From Mucilaginibacter sp. UR6-11 (GTDB lineage Bacteria > Bacteroidota > Bacteroidia > Sphingobacteriales > Sphingobacteriaceae): a DNA stretch of 64,000 nt. Shown here one piece after another: positions 62,923 to 64,000 of the stretch. The stretch spans positions 496,001 through 560,000 of the forward strand of contig NZ_JAJIWO010000001.1 in NCBI RefSeq assembly GCF_020880695.1. The letters run 5' to 3'. Within the stretch, counting starts at the first letter, position 1, and the number at the start of each line of letters is the position of its first letter. The notes beneath the pieces are model-generated. The model did no database searches. It was not told the DNA's origin and saw only the letters and a program-made list of their open reading frames with translations. A program made the translations under genes and the position numbers.

Positions 62923-63132
62923 TTAATTATAATTGGCTTCAATAGCGTGTATTATTTCTACAAAACAGCCGTCAGGTAAATGTGCGCCCGACAACTGCAT
63001 CCACTCGTCTTTGCATTCTATCTCGGCCACCTGCTTACCTTGCTCCATAATGACATAGGTGTCTGTGTTTTTGATTATCTCATAATCATACTCTAACTGG
63101 CCGGTTTTAATAGTTACCATTACTTTATCCAT
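62923..63132 (-). CDS. Small conserved-looking cytoplasmic protein of unknown function
   Basis: A 69-residue protein (MDKVMVTIKTGQLEYDYEII ... KQVAEIECKDEWMQLSGAHL), acidic, without signal or membrane segment. The pattern of short beta strands then a helix (DGCFVEIIHAIEANYN) looks like a small folded domain. It lies 42 bases downstream of the T9SS plug protein gene in the same direction and 86 bases upstream of the ABC gene. No family recognised. Confidence 0.6.
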   Translation of the reverse strand: MDKVMVTIKTGQLEYDYEIIKNTDTYVIMEQGKQVAEIECKDEWMQLSGAHLPDGCFVEIIHAIEANYN

Positions 63133-63174
63133 GTAACTACTACAGCCGATGGCTGGTTTTGTTATCGGGAGTCA

Positions 63175-64000
63175 CTATTTTTTTACCGTATTTAATAGCC
63201 GATAGCCTACCAGCTCATCCCAACGGGCAGTAACCGGGCGATAGTAAACCAATAGCTGGTAATCGTTTTCAGTTTCAAAATGGGTGCCTTCCAGGAGGAC
63301 ATCGTCAGGTTTACCGGTATTGCGGTCAACCCAAATATATTCATAATCATATACTCCCTGCTTTAAAAACAGGTTAGTGAAGAAGCGGCCCTTAATAGGG
63401 TCGTAATTCATTTTGCTGTCATCGCTGATCTTGTAGTCATTAAACTTACCAACCACATAAGCGGTGCCGTCTTTATCGGTTTTATTGGCAGCCAGGCTAA
63501 AGTAGATATGCGCATAATCTGCATCGCGGCGGGGTTCATAACCCTCCTGGTTTAATATAAAGAAGCTGCCGTCATTATCATACTGAAAAGAATAGCCTTC
63601 CTGGTTTCGCAGCGGATCGCCTAATAAGGTTACGGTATAGGCCGTATCCCGGTAGATGTGCCCTACCCTTTCAGAGTTAAGCCGCAGGCTGCGCGTATCA
63701 AACCGCCTAAACTCATTGCGGCCCGGGAAATCATTGAGGCTAACGTCATTATAAACCAGTTGTGTGCCGCGTATATAGGTAGGTACAGCATTCCAAACGC
63801 CGGTTTCATTACGCCCGTTTTGCATCAGCCATACACGGATATCGTTATTGGGGTTTTGAACGTTCAACCCGGCATAACTTACCTGGAAATTAATTTTTTG
63901 ATTGGTTTGCCGTAATGAAGGATCGGCGGACGGCACCACGTCGGCAGCTACCGCTACCCGGTTGCCCACCACGTATAACCGACGGGTAAGTATTATTTTT
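63175..64000 (-). CDS. Type IX secretion system plug protein (DUF5103), C-terminal part
   Basis: The frame is open to the right edge of the window, so only about the C-terminal 275 residues are seen; the GTG at 63972 is internal. Segments such as NFQVSYAGLNVQNPNNDIRV, LVYNDVSLNDFPGRNEFRRF, DADYAHIYFSLAANKTDKDG and LKQGVYDYEYIWVD are those of DUF5103, now known as the Plug that closes the SprA translocon of the type IX secretion system. It is periplasmic. It supports a Bacteroidota origin of the window. The rest of the gene lies outside. Confidence 0.88.
   Translation of the reverse strand, partial: KIILTRRLYVVGNRVAVAADVVPSADPSLRQTNQKINFQVSYAGLNVQNPNNDIRVWLMQNGRNETGVWNAVPTYIRGTQLVYNDVSLNDFPGRNEFRRFDTRSLRLNSERVGHIYRDTAYTVTLLGDPLRNQEGYSFQYDNDGSFFILNQEGYEPRRDADYAHIYFSLAANKTDKDGTAYVVGKFNDYKISDDSKMNYDPIKGRFFTNLFLKQGVYDYEYIWVDRNTGKPDDVLLEGTHFETENDYQLLVYYRPVTARWDELVGYRLLNTVKK

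Noticed and set aside
1..64000. CRISPR arrays, tRNA or rRNA genes, IS elements, prophage
   Set aside because: Looked for on both strands; no repeat-spacer pattern, cloverleaf, transposase or integrase frame was recognised.

Overview
The window reads as chromosomal DNA of a Bacteroidota member of the family Sphingobacteriaceae; the gene set resembles Mucilaginibacter or Pedobacter, but the genus is an inference. Supporting evidence: a type IX secretion plug protein (DUF5103), a GH97 glucosidase, a DHCW-motif cupin, FtsX-type permeases, and repeated TAnnTTTG -7 promoter elements (several with very short leaders), which are the Bacteroidota promoter signature. No phage, IS element, CRISPR array, tRNA or rRNA was seen.

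Layout. 1-9.9 kb: end of a glycosyltransferase and a GMC oxidoreductase with its gluconate-dehydrogenase-subunit-3 partner (+), convergent to a compact exopolysaccharide operon (-): short TolC-like outer-membrane protein, Wzc-like co-polymerase, processive GT2, an unlisted 49-aa membrane peptide, a Wzy-like polymerase and a GT4. 10-13 kb: dinB, a CrtI-like oxidoreductase, and a small exported protein that looks like an amidase lacking its catalytic residues. 13-24 kb: sugar catabolism: xylAB (-), then GH97, a small OB-fold-like exported protein, a sodium/sugar symporter, uxuA and a GH28 pectinase (+), most separated by clear terminators. 24-33 kb: a type III polyketide synthase with an ICMT-type methyltransferase, glgB, an FtsX permease and a GH31 glucosidase. 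33-37 kb: SYLF protein, cupin, LuxE-like protein, PH-SHOCT protein and a RES/Xre toxin-antitoxin pair with a recognisable promoter and operator.

37-41 kb holds the clearest genome-rearrangement signal: intact tyrS, an acyltransferase, a decayed 5' copy of tyrS, and a second paralogous acyltransferase, i.e. an old tandem duplication. 41-47 kb: AcpH-like protein, rpsA (S1, with an unusual SD-like leader), a 466-bp gap carrying a TGATCC repeat cluster, pyrR-pyrB, and a serine hydrolase. 47-53 kb: an RND tripartite efflux operon with an inverted repeat over its promoter. 53-64 kb: S41 peptidase, MBL-fold protein, HAD phosphatase, an OmpR-type two-component system, a GT39 membrane glycosyltransferase, an esterase, an ABC exporter, a small unknown protein, and the C-terminal part of the T9SS plug protein.

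Most of the window is ordinary core and accessory metabolism. The items most worth a second look are the probable amidase pseudo-enzyme, the degenerate kinase domain and extra peptide in the polysaccharide operon, the tyrS/acyltransferase duplication, and the cis-elements before the symporter, the toxin-antitoxin pair, pyrR and the RND operon.
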